20,512 nucleotides of DNA. Source: JAVBUP01 sp031555175 (GTDB lineage: Bacteria > Bacillota_I > Bacilli_A > Erysipelotrichales > Coprobacillaceae). Positions 8,155-14,021 of the stretch are shown here, piece after piece (position 1 is the stretch's first letter; every line of letters begins with the position of its first letter). The notes under the pieces are model-generated. The model was not told the DNA's origin. It worked only from the letters and a program-made list of their open reading frames with translations, and made no database searches. The position numbers were made by a program, and so were the translations under genes. The DNA is taken from the NCBI GenBank assembly GCA_031555175.1, contig JAVBUP010000040.1, positions 1 to 20,512 on the forward strand, given 5' to 3'.

Positions 8155-8196
8155 ATAAAAACAGCTATTCATTGTATTAAAACAAAGAATAGCTGT
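8155..8196 (-). terminator. Terminator of the CPBP-family gene
   Basis: A perfect 10-bp stem (8161-8170 with 8187-8196), whose loop can form an extra TTGT/ACAA helix, is followed on the minus strand by a U-rich tail (A residues at 8157-8161 on plus). It lies 35 bases beyond the stop at 8231 and fills much of the 8039-8230 intergenic space. The rest of that gap holds only the AT-rich upstream region and ribosome site of the fusion gene. Confidence 0.78.
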
Positions 8197-8230
8197 CTAT
8201 TTTGTTTTCTTAAATTTTACAATTATCAGT

Positions 8231-8920
8231 TTAATGAATTACGAAGTTAAAGAAATTAATCATTATAAACCAGAATATATTAAGTGTAATTCCTACAAAA
8301 ATTGAAGTCCACATAGTATGTGTCTTCTTATATAGGTATCCAAATTTTACTCCAAGTAAAGTATAGAATACTAATGCTGGCATTAGGTAGTTTGGATTAA
8401 TTAAGCCAGTTAAACCGTGAATTACTCCAAATATTACCGCTGATAATAATGAAAGGTATGGAATTCCTAGTTTATGAATAGTGTTATAAATTGTCTCTTT
8501 ATAAAATGTTTCTTCTAAAATAGGAAGACATATAATAAATAAAAATGACAGGACATATCCTACAACTGTTCCAGATAGATGAATACTATGACTATCCATC
8601 ATATGAAAGGCCCCGTGCAGTACTTGATTTATACATGTAAGAGCAAATAGAATTAAGCTACCAAAACCAATGAATTTAATAACTGTTTTTTTGTGGTTAG
8701 ATGCAATTTTATAATGCTGACCTAATAATTTTCTGTTAACAATTATAACAAGTATCGTTGCTATAATTGTAGTAGTAGCGAAAGCAACGTTTTTTGCAGC
8801 GTGAGTTAGTTCCTCGGTAATTACTTCTTCAGTTGGTAAAAATATTTTATAGATAATTGAATATGCAAACATATTAGTTATATATATGATTAGGGTTAAT
8901 ATTGCGTTTTTATGTTTCAT
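8231..8920 (-). CDS. CPBP (CAAX/Abi-type) membrane protein with altered active site
   Basis: Polytopic membrane protein of the CPBP intramembrane protease family, with several hydrophobic segments (about 5-28, 45-65, 83-100, 118-134, 155-172, 184-196 and 207-228). The start is set at ATG 8920 (229 aa) because AGGTGA at 8931-8926 is 5 bases upstream; the in-frame GTG at 8929 lies inside that ribosome site. Motif 1 is EETFYK at 136-141, with Lys in place of the usual Arg of EExxxR. Motif 2 is FGVIH at 164-168. The last motif, normally HxxxN, reads GITLN at 210-214, so one catalytic His is missing. Members process prenylated proteins or bacteriocins, or confer self-immunity; this one may be inactive or a pseudo-protease. 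A monocistronic unit. Confidence 0.8.
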   Translation of the reverse strand: MKHKNAILTLIIYITNMFAYSIIYKIFLPTEEVITEELTHAAKNVAFATTTIIATILVIIVNRKLLGQHYKIASNHKKTVIKFIGFGSLILFALTCINQVLHGAFHMMDSHSIHLSGTVVGYVLSFLFIICLPILEETFYKETIYNTIHKLGIPYLSLLSAVIFGVIHGLTGLINPNYLMPALVFYTLLGVKFGYLYKKTHTMWTSIFVGITLNIFWFIMINFFNFVIH

Positions 8921-8938
8921 AAAGTTCACCTCTACGAT

Positions 8939-8967
8939 ATTCTACAAGAATCTTTAAGAAGTTGCAA
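8939..8967 (-). promoter_or_regulatory. SigA-type promoter of the CPBP-family gene
   Basis: On the minus strand, TTGCAA (8967-8962) is followed by exactly 17 bases and TAGAAT (8944-8939). Seven bases further lies the A of the AGGTGA ribosome site (8931), so the predicted leader is only 11 bases. This is the best two-box promoter in the window. Confidence 0.72.
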
Positions 8968-9018
8968 ATAAAAAAGTAATATAAGGAAATTAAGACTATA
9001 TATTATTAGGGTGATAAA

Positions 9019-9420
9019 ATGAATTACTTAAAACTTAGAGCAATGGAGTATAGGGAAAAAAAGGCATTAATGAATAGCATATTTAAAGAATATCGAAAAG
9101 CTAAACAAGTGATAGCTAGAGAGTTTAAGAGTTATCCTGATGTAATGTATAATAAGATAAAGGAGAGCAATGCATCATATAATAAAGCTGAAAGTAGTTT
9201 ATTGAAATATCTTGATCAAAAGCAGTCGGCTCAAGAGTTAATTTGTAAAATTGACATGGTACTAAGTGAATTATCTATAGATGCAAGGCGGGTTATTGAA
9301 CATGATTTTATTCTTCAGGACAAACAGGCATACTGGTGGGAGGAGTACTATTCTCGCTCTACATATTATCGAATTAAGAAAGATGCCTGTCTAAAAGTGC
9401 TTTTCAAATTACTATGTTAA
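9019..9420 (+). CDS. Small protein with sigma-region-4-like C-terminus, unknown role
   Basis: The 133-residue basic, helical protein has no certain family. Its N-terminal half (about 1-85) looks like an extended alpha-helical segment. The C-terminal half carries RRVIEHDFI followed by WWEEYYSRSTYYRIKKDA, which resembles the helix-turn-helix of sigma-70 region 4 or of phage ArpU-type regulators, so DNA or RNA-polymerase binding is possible. Length and neighbourhood recall the MG284/MPN403 family of Mollicutes, whose genes in Mycoplasma lie near an acyl carrier protein (MG287), as here; this is from memory. AGGGTGA at 9008-9014 sits 4 bases before the ATG. The ACP gene follows 38 bases later from its own promoter. 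Function is not assigned. Confidence 0.75.
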   Translation: MNYLKLRAMEYREKKALMNSIFKEYRKAKQVIAREFKSYPDVMYNKIKESNASYNKAESSLLKYLDQKQSAQELICKIDMVLSELSIDARRVIEHDFILQDKQAYWWEEYYSRSTYYRIKKDACLKVLFKLLC

Positions 9421-9432
9421 TCAAAAAAACTG

Positions 9433-9441
9433 TGATATAAT
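9433..9441 (+). promoter_or_regulatory. Extended -10 promoter of acpP-fur
   Basis: TG-A-TATAAT at 9433-9441 is a perfect extended -10. Seven bases later the ribosome site AGGTGAT starts at 9449, predicting a 10-base leader. No convincing -35 is seen. Confidence 0.68.
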
Positions 9442-9458
9442 AGGGCCGAGGTGATATT

Positions 9459-9683
9459 ATGGATTATCAATCATTAATAGTAGACGGTTTAAAAACTAAA
9501 GTTAAATCAAAGGACGTTACACTTGAATCTAGTTTTAAGGATCTTGGTATAGATTCACTAGATTTAGTAGATTTTGTTTTCGAGTTAGAAACTGAATTAG
9601 AGATTACATTTGAAGATGATGAATTAATGAGCTTAAAAACTGTGCAAGATGTTGTTGGATTAGTTAATAAAAAGAAGGCTTAA
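9459..9683 (+). CDS. acpP: Acyl carrier protein
   Basis: Carrier of acyl chains on a 4'-phosphopantetheine arm in fatty-acid and phospholipid synthesis, or possibly lipoate or teichoic-acid metabolism. The 74-residue acidic helical protein has the attachment motif LGIDSLDLVDFVFELE at 29-44 with Ser33 as the modified residue. The length is typical. AGGTGAT at 9449-9455 precedes the ATG. The fur-type gene overlaps the stop (TAATG at 9680-9684), so the two are translationally coupled. No fatty-acid synthesis genes are nearby, so this may be a stand-alone or second ACP of the genome rather than the main AcpP. Confidence 0.92.
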   Translation: MDYQSLIVDGLKTKVKSKDVTLESSFKDLGIDSLDLVDFVFELETELEITFEDDELMSLKTVQDVVGLVNKKKA

Positions 9684-10102
9684 TGGACAGCGAATTAATT
9701 ATCGATTCACTTCGTGCAGAAGGGTATCGTATCACGAAAGCTCGTGAAAATATCATTCGTGTGCTATGTAACGGTGGTCATTTTGGAATAGAAGATATTA
9801 TTAAGAAACTATCGGAGCAAGGTGAAGTAAATATTGCAACGGTGTATAATAATATAAATTTCTTGGTTGACGAACGAGTAGTTAATGAGTTTGCTTTTAA
9901 TGGGAAGCACTCAGTATACGAACTGAATATTGGTTTACATGCCCATTTAATATGTAATGTATGTGGGGAGATAGCCAATGTTGGGATTCCTGGACTAGCG
10001 CATATTAAAGATATAGTTGAAGAAAATACTGGCTTTGTTGTTGAAGATAACAAGTTAGATTTTTATGGGCTATGTAAAAAATGTAAGGATAAACAAAAAT
10101 AG
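9683..10102 (+). CDS. Fur-family metal or peroxide-responsive repressor
   Basis: Ferric-uptake-regulator family protein (139 aa). The N-terminal winged helix (about 1-80) contains NIATVYNNINFLVDERVV, the recognition region. The C-terminal dimerisation domain has two CxxC pairs (Cys91/94 and Cys131/134) forming a structural zinc site, plus HAH at 86-88 and His33 as likely sensor ligands. It may be a PerR, Zur or Fur; the residues do not decide which. Its start overlaps the acpP stop, an unusual pairing of a lipid carrier with a metal regulator. GAAGG near 9674-9678 inside acpP is the ribosome site. The stop lies inside a bidirectional terminator shared with dapL. Confidence 0.9.
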   Translation: MDSELIIDSLRAEGYRITKARENIIRVLCNGGHFGIEDIIKKLSEQGEVNIATVYNNINFLVDERVVNEFAFNGKHSVYELNIGLHAHLICNVCGEIANVGIPGLAHIKDIVEENTGFVVEDNKLDFYGLCKKCKDKQK

Positions 10103-10127
10103 AATTCAAAGGAATTCTATTTTTTTT
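10095..10127. terminator. Bidirectional terminator between fur and dapL
   Basis: A perfect 13-bp stem (10095-10107 with 10112-10124), AAAG loop, ends in T runs on both strands. The stop codons of both converging genes (10100-10102 on plus, 10119-10117 on minus) lie inside it. Confidence 0.9.
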
Positions 10128-11331
10128 GTTCAAGACTAATGAATCTTTGCAATGCTTCTTTAGTATTTTCAAGAGTATTAAAAGCAGAGAAACGGAAATA
10201 ATGTTCTCCTTCTTTACCAAAGCCAGATCCGGGAGTGCCAACGATTTGCACATTATCAAGGAGGTAATCAAAATACTGCCAAGATGTCATACCGTTGTTT
10301 ATTTTAAACCAAACATATGGCGAGTTGATACCACCATAAACATCATAACCTAGAGATTTCAAAGTATCGAAAATTAGTTTTGCATTTTCTTTGTAGTAGA
10401 GTATATTTTGGCTTGTTTCATAGAAACCAGCCACACTGTAATAACCGTTTGCCCCTTTTTGACTAATATAACTTACGCCATTACTGTTACTAGATTGTCG
10501 CCTTTTATATATGGTATTTAATGATATTTTTTCTTTACTATTTGTTGATCCAACTAATTCATTTGGTATTACACAATAGCTACAACGTACACCAGTAAAT
10601 CCAGCTGTTTTGGAGAAACTTCTAAACTCAATTGCCACACCTTTTGCACCAGGAATCTCATAGATTGTTTTTGGAATATCTTCATCCTCTATGAAGGCGC
10701 AATATGCAGCATCAAATAAAATCAGTGAATTGTGCTTGATTGCATAATCAACCCAAGATTTAAGCATTTTATAAGTAAAAGCCATACCTGTTGGGTTATT
10801 TGGAGAGCATAAATATATAATATCAACATGAGTATCTGGGATATCTGGAACAAAATTATTTTGTTCATTGCATTTTAAAAAAACAATTTTGTCTATTTGT
10901 GTTAAGTTCTTAATAATAGTGCTATCAACATAAACTGGATAAACTGGGTCTTGAATTGCAATAATGTTATCAGCACCAAATATATCTAAGATATTGACAA
11001 TATCACTATTTATACCATCGCCAATGAATATTTCATTTTGTCTAAAGTTGATATTATGTGGGCGGTACTCAAAGTTAATTATAGATTCTATAAGGAAGGA
11101 ATAGCCGGTTTCAGGACCATATCCCTTAAATGTTTCTATTGATGCTAAGTCTGTGACTGCTTCAATCATTTTGTTAATAACAGTTTTTGATATAGGCAAT
11201 GAAACATCACCAATACCCAATGAGATGATTTTAGCGTCTAAATGTTCCTTTTTATAATTTAGTATTTTATCAGACATAGTAGAAAATAAATAGTTTGTTG
11301 GTAGGGTTAAAAAAGCCTCGTTAATTTTCAT
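10117..11331 (-). CDS. dapL: LL-diaminopimelate aminotransferase
   Basis: PLP enzyme converting tetrahydrodipicolinate and glutamate to LL-2,6-diaminopimelate in one step, bypassing the DapD/C/E branch. The start is ATG 11331 (404 aa): GAAGGAG lies 6 bases upstream, whereas an in-frame TTG at 11346 overlaps that region. DapL-like features, numbered from 11331: LPTNYLFS near 10-17, SLGIGDVSLP at 37-46, FKGYGPETGY near 68-77, SPNNPTG at 176-182 and Schiff-base Lys241 in FRSFSKTAGFTGVR. The gene overlaps the end of dapF by 11 bases, so the two form one unit that supplies meso-DAP for peptidoglycan and lysine. The usual length is about 400-410 aa. The sequence is closer to DapL than to aspartate aminotransferases. 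Confidence 0.93.
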   Translation of the reverse strand: MKINEAFLTLPTNYLFSTMSDKILNYKKEHLDAKIISLGIGDVSLPISKTVINKMIEAVTDLASIETFKGYGPETGYSFLIESIINFEYRPHNINFRQNEIFIGDGINSDIVNILDIFGADNIIAIQDPVYPVYVDSTIIKNLTQIDKIVFLKCNEQNNFVPDIPDTHVDIIYLCSPNNPTGMAFTYKMLKSWVDYAIKHNSLILFDAAYCAFIEDEDIPKTIYEIPGAKGVAIEFRSFSKTAGFTGVRCSYCVIPNELVGSTNSKEKISLNTIYKRRQSSNSNGVSYISQKGANGYYSVAGFYETSQNILYYKENAKLIFDTLKSLGYDVYGGINSPYVWFKINNGMTSWQYFDYLLDNVQIVGTPGSGFGKEGEHYFRFSAFNTLENTKEALQRFISLEQKK

Positions 11332-12109
11332 AATACTCTCCTTCAAATACCACCTTTACGTCGCCAGATAAGTATACACGGTTTAGATGTTCAACATATT
11401 CTACAATAAGAGTTCCACCTGGAGTTAATACATTGACATAATGATTTAGTCCTTTTAATCTTATTGCCGCTATTGCCGCTGCACATGCTCCTGTACCACA
11501 GGATAAGGTTTCATTAGAACCACGTTCGTAGACACGCATTCTGATATTATCCTCATCAATTACCTCTACAATCTCGACATTTATGTTTCCCACAAAATCA
11601 CTATGATTGCTAATAGCGGGTGCAAGATTCTCAAAATCAAAGGTGTCTAAATTATCTACAAATAATATTGCGTGTGGATTACCAATATCAAATAGACAAA
11701 GATTATATATCTCATCATTTACATGTAAATGATAAGATAATGATTGACATTCAAATTCTCCCATATCTACTTTAATTTTATCTTCACTAGAATAAACTGT
11801 AGTAGTGTTAGTACGCGTTTTAATTACAAAAGTGTTTCTATTAGTATAATGGTAATTAGTAAACAACCATCCTAGACAACGCAAGGCGTTTCCACATGTA
11901 TTACCAATACTACCATCTTTATTATATATCTCCATGGAAAAGCTATTGATGCTATCGCAAGAATAGACTACTAAGCCGTCGCTACCAATACCAAAATGAT
12001 ATTTTGATAGAGATCTAGCTAGGTTACTAATATCACTTGTTGCACTTAAATCAACCTTATTAATGAAGACATAATCATTACCACAACCTTGCATTTTAAT
12101 AAATTTCAT
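11321..12109 (-). CDS. dapF: Diaminopimelate epimerase
   Basis: PLP-independent racemase converting LL-DAP to meso-DAP by a two-cysteine mechanism. Cys72 in NTCGNALRC and Cys204 in ERGSNETLSCGTGACA are the acid/base pair; MQGCGNDYVFI at 6-16 is the N-terminal signature. The 262 aa length is normal. The ATG at 12109 has AGGGGG 5-6 bases upstream, and a weak -10 (TACATT on the minus strand, 7 bases before the A of AGGGGG) suggests a very short leader. First gene of the dapF-dapL unit; its end carries the dapL ribosome site. No dapA, dapB or lysA is in the window. Confidence 0.95.
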   Translation of the reverse strand: MKFIKMQGCGNDYVFINKVDLSATSDISNLARSLSKYHFGIGSDGLVVYSCDSINSFSMEIYNKDGSIGNTCGNALRCLGWLFTNYHYTNRNTFVIKTRTNTTTVYSSEDKIKVDMGEFECQSLSYHLHVNDEIYNLCLFDIGNPHAILFVDNLDTFDFENLAPAISNHSDFVGNINVEIVEVIDEDNIRMRVYERGSNETLSCGTGACAAAIAAIRLKGLNHYVNVLTPGGTLIVEYVEHLNRVYLSGDVKVVFEGEYYEN

Positions 12110-12156
12110 ATATACCCCCTATAATGAAATGTATGAAATTTATAGAATTTAATGAT

Positions 12157-12180
12157 AAAAAAAGCGACTTACTTGTCGCT
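12157..12180 (-). terminator. Terminator overlapping the end of the XRE gene
   Basis: A 6-bp GC-rich stem (12163-12168 with 12175-12180) with a 6-base loop, then U residues on the minus strand (plus A run 12157-12163). The XRE stop codon (12171-12169) lies in the loop, so the hairpin is built from the final codons. Confidence 0.8.
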
Positions 12181-12513
12181 GTCTTGTTCTTGTAATAATG
12201 TATCGATTCTTTCATCAATGCGAATTCTATTATCTTCGTTCAATTTATCTAATCTATCTAGAAAATCACTGTATTGAGGATATCTAACTTTAAGAGCGGT
12301 TGTATTATAACGCTGACTAATTCCAAGAATTGCATCACTACTTACTTCAAGTGCTGTAGATAAGCTTATAATAAAGGTAGCGTTTGGAACACGAAGATTA
12401 TTTTCATATCTAGATAATGTTGCTGGTGTAATATTCAATTTGTCAGCAAGATGAGCTTGAGTCATACCTTTGCTATCTCTTAAATCTACAATTCTTTGTC
12501 CTAATGATTTCAT
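12169..12513 (-). CDS. XRE-family transcriptional regulator
   Basis: Cro/CI-type DNA-binding protein of 114 aa. The helix-turn-helix occupies about residues 6-62: LRDSKGMTQAHLADKLNITP then ATLSRYENNLRVPN, followed by LSTALEVSSDAILGI typical of the HTH_3 fold. Residues 75-114 are charged and probably helical (LDKLNEDNRIRIDERIDTLL), a likely dimerisation segment. No enzymatic or ligand domain is present. AGGTGAT at 12523-12517 sits directly before the ATG. An 8-bp inverted repeat at 12542-12570 lies just upstream of its -10 and could be its own operator. It is divergent from the GerE-like gene. Its target is unknown; it lacks the mobile-element context often seen for such regulators. Confidence 0.9.
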   Translation of the reverse strand: MKSLGQRIVDLRDSKGMTQAHLADKLNITPATLSRYENNLRVPNATFIISLSTALEVSSDAILGISQRYNTTALKVRYPQYSDFLDRLDKLNEDNRIRIDERIDTLLQEQDSDK

Positions 12514-12530
12514 ATAATCACCTCGTATTT

Positions 12531-12536
12531 ATTTTA
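12531..12536 (-). promoter_or_regulatory. Candidate -10 box of the XRE gene
   Basis: TAAAAT on the minus strand (12536-12531) is 7 bases before the A of AGGTGAT, predicting a 10-base leader. There is no -35 match at 16-18 bases; the expected position falls between the arms of the inverted repeat at 12542-12570, consistent with regulated use. Confidence 0.45.
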
Positions 12537-12541
12537 ACGAA

Positions 12542-12570
12542 TGGTAATTTAATTCCGTTAATAATTACCA
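12542..12570. repeat. Inverted repeat TGGTAATT-n13-AATTACCA, candidate operator
   Basis: Perfect 8-bp arms (12542-12549 and 12563-12570) flank a 13-base AT-rich spacer, centred about 22 bases upstream of the predicted XRE -10 box. The arm-to-arm distance of 21 bases, two helical turns, suits a dimeric helix-turn-helix protein such as the XRE product or the GerE-like product. The remainder of the 191-base divergent gap shows only AT-rich DNA with weak -10-like sequences near 12672-12682 for the gerE-like gene. Confidence 0.4.
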
Positions 12571-12704
12571 AAATAGTATTTAGTTTATACATATGGATAT
12601 GCAGTCAAAGAAATATTTAGCACATATCATTCAATTAGTCTTTTTAACTAACCAGAATAAGATATTTTGCATAATATAAAGTAGGCAATAGGGGGGAGAC
12701 CATT

Positions 12705-12908
12705 TTGCAAACAATTTTAACAAAAAGAGAACGTGAAGTTTTTGAATTACTAGTAAAAAACTTTTCTACTAAAGAAATCGCCGACCAATTGTTCATTAGC
12801 GAGAAAACGGTAAGAAACCATATTTCAAATGTAATGCAAAAACTTGGCGTAAAGGGACGCATTCAAGCTGTCATCGAATTAGTAAAACTAAATGAACTAA
12901 AAATATAG
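12705..12908 (+). CDS. GerE-like LuxR-type regulator (stand-alone HTH)
   Basis: A 67-residue protein made up only of the LuxR/GerE DNA-binding domain: LTKREREVFELL at 5-16, then STKEIADQLFISEKTVRNHISNVMQKLGV at about 21-49. The size and lack of a receiver or ligand domain match GerE of Bacillus subtilis (74 aa), a late spore-coat regulator, but other stand-alone LuxR-type proteins exist. The start must be TTG at 12705, since the only in-frame Met is deep in the domain; GGGGGGAG at 12691-12698 lies 6 bases upstream. TTG probably limits expression. It has its own terminator, which contains its stop codon, and lies 90 bases before the aro operon, which it might regulate. Confidence 0.85.
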   Translation: MQTILTKREREVFELLVKNFSTKEIADQLFISEKTVRNHISNVMQKLGVKGRIQAVIELVKLNELKI

Positions 12909-12929
12909 CTTCCTCTTGAAGCTATTTTT
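12905..12929 (+). terminator. Terminator overlapping the gerE-like stop
   Basis: An 8-bp stem (12905-12912 with 12918-12925), CTCTT loop and a T run to 12929. The stop TAG (12906-12908) is in the left arm. Confidence 0.82.
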
Positions 12930-12971
12930 ATGTTTAAACCTATATTTCTTTTCGTTTTAGGTTAAGTGTAG

Positions 12972-12977
12972 TAAAAT
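12972..12977 (+). promoter_or_regulatory. Candidate -10 box of the aro operon
   Basis: TAAAAT (5/6 match) lies 22 bases before the aroB ATG; a start 7-8 bases on gives a leader of about 14 bases containing AAAGGGGTG as ribosome site. No -35 match is present at the right distance. A 6-bp inverted repeat AACCTA/TAGGTT (12937-12942, 12958-12963) covers the -35 zone. A leader this short leaves no room for a T-box or attenuator, so control would be at initiation. Confidence 0.5.
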
Positions 12978-12998
12978 AGTTAGGAAAGGGGTGTTTGT

Positions 12999-14021
12999 AT
13001 GGAATATGTTATTAAACATAGTGTAGGAAGTTATCCTATTTATATTGAAGACGAGTTATTGACAAACATAGATCAATATTTATCTGCTTACAAACAGTCT
13101 AAAGTAATTTTGTTTATTGATGAAAACGTTAGTAATCATTACTTAAGTAAGATTAAGAAAATTTTAATTGAGTATGAGGTATATGAAATTATTATCCCGG
13201 CTGGAGAAATATCAAAGTCATATGATAAAGTATTACCATTATATAAGGAATTATTAGCAAGACTAGTGACAAGAAAAGATTTAATCATGGCTATAGGAGG
13301 TGGAGTAGTAGGTGATTTGGCTGGATTTGTGGCAAGTACATATTTACGCGGAATAGATTTTATACAAGTCCCTACAACATTATTAGCGATGATTGATGCT
13401 AGCATTGGTGGTAAAGTGGCAGTTGATTTGCCAGATGGGAAAAATCTTATTGGCTCTTTTTATCAACCTAAGCAAGTGCTGATAGATACAACTGTGTTAA
13501 AAACATTACCAATAGAACATCTTAAGGATGGTATCGCTGAAATGATAAAAATGGCTGCAATAGGAGATAAAGAGCTATTTACTATATTGCAATCGTATTC
13601 TGGTATAGATGAATTAGTTACAAATATCAATTTCTTAATTGAAAGAACTATAATTATAAAGAAGAAACTAGTGGAGAAAGATGAATTTGATACTGGAGAA
13701 AGGGCACTGTTGAATTATGGACATACCTTAGGGCATGCGATAGAGATAATATCTGATTTCTCTATTAGTCATGGAAAAGCAATAGGAATAGGAATGTATA
13801 TGATTGAAAACCTAGTGCATAGCCAGATAGCAGATGTGATTAAAGATATTTTAATTAAATATGGATTGCCATATTCAACAAATTATTCGATACAAGACCT
13901 AATGTTATTTTTATGGAATGATAAAAAACGAGATGGCAATAACTTCAAGATTATCTTGTGCAAAGAAATTGGCGTTGGTGAGATAGTAACACTAGATAAG
14001 GAGTTCTTTATATGCAAGTAA
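12999..14021 (+). CDS. aroB: 3-dehydroquinate synthase
   Basis: NAD- and divalent-metal-dependent enzyme cyclising DAHP to 3-dehydroquinate, step 2 of the shikimate pathway. The signature GGGVVGDLAGFVASTYLRG lies at 100-118, followed by VPTTLLAMIDASIGGKVAVD at 124-143 and the GKNLIGSFYQP loop. Metal ligands are available at E181, the NYGHTLGHAIE histidines (242/246) and H258 in SHGK. The 340 aa length is slightly under the usual 350-365. First gene of the operon; its ribosome site AAAGGGG follows the predicted -10 at 12972-12977. It overlaps aroA by 10 bases. Confidence 0.97.
   Translation: MEYVIKHSVGSYPIYIEDELLTNIDQYLSAYKQSKVILFIDENVSNHYLSKIKKILIEYEVYEIIIPAGEISKSYDKVLPLYKELLARLVTRKDLIMAIGGGVVGDLAGFVASTYLRGIDFIQVPTTLLAMIDASIGGKVAVDLPDGKNLIGSFYQPKQVLIDTTVLKTLPIEHLKDGIAEMIKMAAIGDKELFTILQSYSGIDELVTNINFLIERTIIIKKKLVEKDEFDTGERALLNYGHTLGHAIEIISDFSISHGKAIGIGMYMIENLVHSQIADVIKDILIKYGLPYSTNYSIQDLMLFLWNDKKRDGNNFKIILCKEIGVGEIVTLDKEFFICK

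Noticed and set aside
11332..11346. Upstream TTG start for dapL giving five extra residues
   Set aside because: The codons overlap the GAAGGAG ribosome site that serves ATG 11331, and DapL homologues begin near that ATG.
12937..12963. Inverted repeat AACCTA/TAGGTT upstream of aroB as an operator
   Set aside because: Only 6 bp per arm in AT-rich DNA, so chance is likely; noted in the promoter entry because it covers the -35 zone but not called as a separate site.
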